A DNA stretch of 12,955 bases, taken from JAMIFN01 sp035906235 (GTDB lineage: Bacteria > Pseudomonadota > Gammaproteobacteria > Burkholderiales > Burkholderiaceae_C). The notes beneath the pieces were generated by a model, which saw only the letters and a program-made list of their open reading frames with translations, did not search any database and was not told the DNA's origin. This document shows positions 11,446-12,955 of the stretch, piece by piece (position 1 is the stretch's first letter; every line of letters begins with the position of its first letter). The translations under genes were made by a program, and so were the position numbers. The stretch lies in the NCBI GenBank assembly GCA_035906235.1, contig JAMIFN010000097.1:1-12955 (forward strand), given 5' to 3'.

Positions 11446-12955
11446 TTAGACCTGGGTTTTACCGCCATTGGCCTGGGGCTTACCTGCAGGGCTGCTGGCA
11501 GGAGTTGTTGCTGGGATGGAAGTGGGAGCTGTGGCTGGGCTATTGCCTGAGCTGACAGGCTTAGCGGTGACTGGGGCTTTTGTCTCAGGGCTTGTGTGAC
11601 GGGGCTTTTTAGGCTTGCGGATGTTGTGGTGACCGTTATTGCCGCCACTGCTGGGGCTGGGTTTGAGGATTGCCGGAGTGTTGGCTTGCGCGGCTTTGTC
11701 GGCATCTGTCGGGGTGGCTGGTGCGGGCGCTGCGCTGCTGGCGGCAGTAGGGACGCGCAGGTAAGTATTGACTTTTTCTAGGTCAGCCACGGCCAGCGTA
11801 CCCACGGCTTGTTTGAGTTTGAGCTGAGTGGTCAGCAGGTTATAGCGTGCTTGCGCCAGCTTGCTTTGGGTGTCGTAGAGCTGGGTTTGGGCATTGAGGA
11901 CATCGATATTGATGCGCACGCCCACTTCGTAGCCCAGTTTGTTGGCTTCTAGGGCGCTTTGGCTGGATTTTTCCGCCGCTTCGAGGGCATTGACTTGGGC
12001 TTTTAGCGACTGCACACCAAAGAATGCCTCTCGCGTGCTTTGCGCCATATTGCGTTCGGTGGCGGTGAGGTCGTCGCGTGCCTTGTCTTCTAAGGCTACT
12101 TTCTCGCGCACTTGGTTTTGAATGGCAAAACCCGCAAAAATTGGCACGGACAGGTTGATGGCAGCGCTGGTGCTGTGGCTGCGTGTGTCGCCCGTCAGGG
12201 GGGGGGCGATATTGGGGTTTTTGCGCCCCTCATTGATGCTGAGGCTGCCTGTGAGTGTGGGCAAATGCCCGGCGCGGGCGGCGCTGGTGTCGAGTTTGGC
12301 CATCTCATACTGCACGCGGCTGACTTTGACGGCATCGCTGGATGCTGCTTGGTCTTGCCAGTACTGGGCATTGGTGTTCTCGAGCGCAGGCGCCTGGAAG
12401 GGCGCGACCAGTACCCAAGGCTGGACGGTGTCCTTGCCCACCAGTTGCAACAAGGCGCTGTATTTGGTTTGCACGGCAAAATCAGCCGCGCTTTCTTGCG
12501 CTGCGGCCAAGTCGTAGCCCGCTTGTGCTTCGCGGCTATCGGTGATGGTGGCGGTACCTACTTCAAAATTGCGCTGTGCAAAGGCCAGTTGCTGAGCCAT
12601 GGCTTCTTTTTGGCTGCGTGCGAGCTTGAGCGCGTCTTGCGCGGCCAGCAAATCAAAATAGGCTTGGGCGGTGCGCACAATCAGGTCTTGTTCGGCCACA
12701 TGCAATTGGATGTCAGCCAGCTCGCCAGCCTTTTTGGCTTTCTCGTATTTTTTGAAATTGGCGGCGTTAAACAGTGGAATATCGGCATTGATCCCCAAGC
12801 CTTTTTGCTGGCTGCTGCTGTCGCTGATGGGGTTTTTGGTGTCGGTGTTGGTATGGTTATAGCTGGCGCCCAGACCCACGGTGGGCAAAATCAAGGCTTT
12901 GCCTTGTGCCGATTGGGCGCGTGTGGCCTCGGCCTGGGCTTGGGCGGAGCGATAG
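11446..12955 (-). CDS. tolC: TolC-family outer-membrane efflux channel (partial, N-terminus outside window)
   Basis: 502 residues are visible; the frame is open at the right edge, so the signal peptide and first helix are missing. TolC-like trimers form the outer-membrane and periplasmic channel for type I secretion and RND/MFS efflux. The two-repeat structure shows: LILPTVGLGASYNHT followed by IPLFNAANFKKYEKAKKAGELA and the long helix AEQDLIVRTAQAYFDLLAAQ; the second half repeats it as HLPTLTGSLSINEG, LSVPIFAGFAIQNQVREK and MAQSTREAFFGVQSLKAQ, then GYEVGVRINIDVLNAQTQLY. After VNTYLRVP comes a tail of about 100 residues (11449-11748) rich in Ala, Pro, Ser, Thr and Lys with a GGNNGHHN island, longer than the tail of E. 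coli TolC. A C9 run (12198-12206) lies in the second barrel half. A close homologue with another name (type I secretion outer-membrane protein) cannot be excluded. Confidence 0.92.
   Translation of the reverse strand, partial: YRSAQAQAEATRAQSAQGKALILPTVGLGASYNHTNTDTKNPISDSSSQQKGLGINADIPLFNAANFKKYEKAKKAGELADIQLHVAEQDLIVRTAQAYFDLLAAQDALKLARSQKEAMAQQLAFAQRNFEVGTATITDSREAQAGYDLAAAQESAADFAVQTKYSALLQLVGKDTVQPWVLVAPFQAPALENTNAQYWQDQAASSDAVKVSRVQYEMAKLDTSAARAGHLPTLTGSLSINEGRKNPNIAPPLTGDTRSHSTSAAINLSVPIFAGFAIQNQVREKVALEDKARDDLTATERNMAQSTREAFFGVQSLKAQVNALEAAEKSSQSALEANKLGYEVGVRINIDVLNAQTQLYDTQSKLAQARYNLLTTQLKLKQAVGTLAVADLEKVNTYLRVPTAASSAAPAPATPTDADKAAQANTPAILKPSPSSGGNNGHHNIRKPKKPRHTSPETKAPVTAKPVSSGNSPATAPTSIPATTPASSPAGKPQANGGKTQV
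12198..12206. repeat. G9/C9 homopolymer inside the tolC coding sequence
   Basis: Nine G on the plus strand, read in tolC as C9 spanning Ala-Pro-Pro-Leu codons. Gain or loss of one base would shift the frame about halfway through the protein and remove the second barrel repeat's end, the second coiled coil and the tail. Confidence 0.6.

Noticed and set aside
1..12955. Mobile element, prophage, CRISPR or defence island
   Set aside because: No transposase, integrase, terminal inverted repeats with target duplications, regular spacer repeats, tRNA gene or defence-gene motif can be seen; nearly all coding sequence is recognisable core metabolism.

Overview
The window is a stretch of bacterial chromosome that looks like a betaproteobacterium of the order Burkholderiales, probably Comamonadaceae. 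This is inferred from a short 77-residue Fis directly behind dusB, the gene order yqgE-ruvX-pyrR-pyrB-pyrC' and protein flavour; no rRNA or database search was available. DNA is moderately GC-rich with AT-rich intergenic gaps. Most of it is core housekeeping sequence. I see no prophage, insertion sequence, CRISPR array, tRNA or rRNA.

Layout from left to right. (1) 1-504, minus strand: 5' part of uppP (undecaprenyl-diphosphatase), cut by the window edge. (2) 728-1579, plus: an alpha/beta hydrolase whose catalytic acid and histidine positions look substituted. (3) 1602-2873, minus: dusB-fis, tRNA-dihydrouridine synthase followed 9 bp later by the Fis DNA-bending protein. (4) 3003-4598, minus: a FadD3-like acyl-CoA ligase, with a hairpin terminator between it and dusB. 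(5) 4599-4897: AT-rich divergent intergenic region with several inverted and direct repeats and a candidate operator/promoter that would start the yqgE mRNA at or very near its AUG. (6) 4898-8813, plus: a compact five-gene run, yqgE-ruvX-pyrR-pyrB-pyrC', mostly with overlapping stops and starts. (7) 8899-9834, plus: a protein with two degenerate receiver domains and no visible output domain. (8) 9956-11242, minus: eno (enolase), facing the receiver gene across a perfect 28-bp bidirectional terminator palindrome. (9) 11446-12955, minus: a TolC-type outer-membrane efflux protein, cut at its N-terminus, with a 100-residue low-complexity C-terminal tail.

How the genes fit together: pyrR, pyrB and pyrC' form a pyrimidine module. 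PyrB makes carbamoyl-aspartate. PyrC' lacks most dihydroorotase metal ligands and is expected to be a structural partner of PyrB, as in Pseudomonas, so an active dihydroorotase should be encoded elsewhere. RuvX and YqgE are common companions of this module. uppP and tolC are envelope functions at the two edges; each carries a C-homopolymer (8 in the leader, 9 in the coding region) that could slip.

The less ordinary signals are the hydrolase with a displaced triad, the tandem pseudo-receiver protein, the probable leaderless yqgE promoter with an overlapping palindrome, the hairpin between the only good dusB promoter element and dusB, and a 21-bp dispersed repeat present three times around the receiver and eno genes, one copy of which supplies the receiver gene's start codon. 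I found no convincing evidence of a wholly new multi-gene system.
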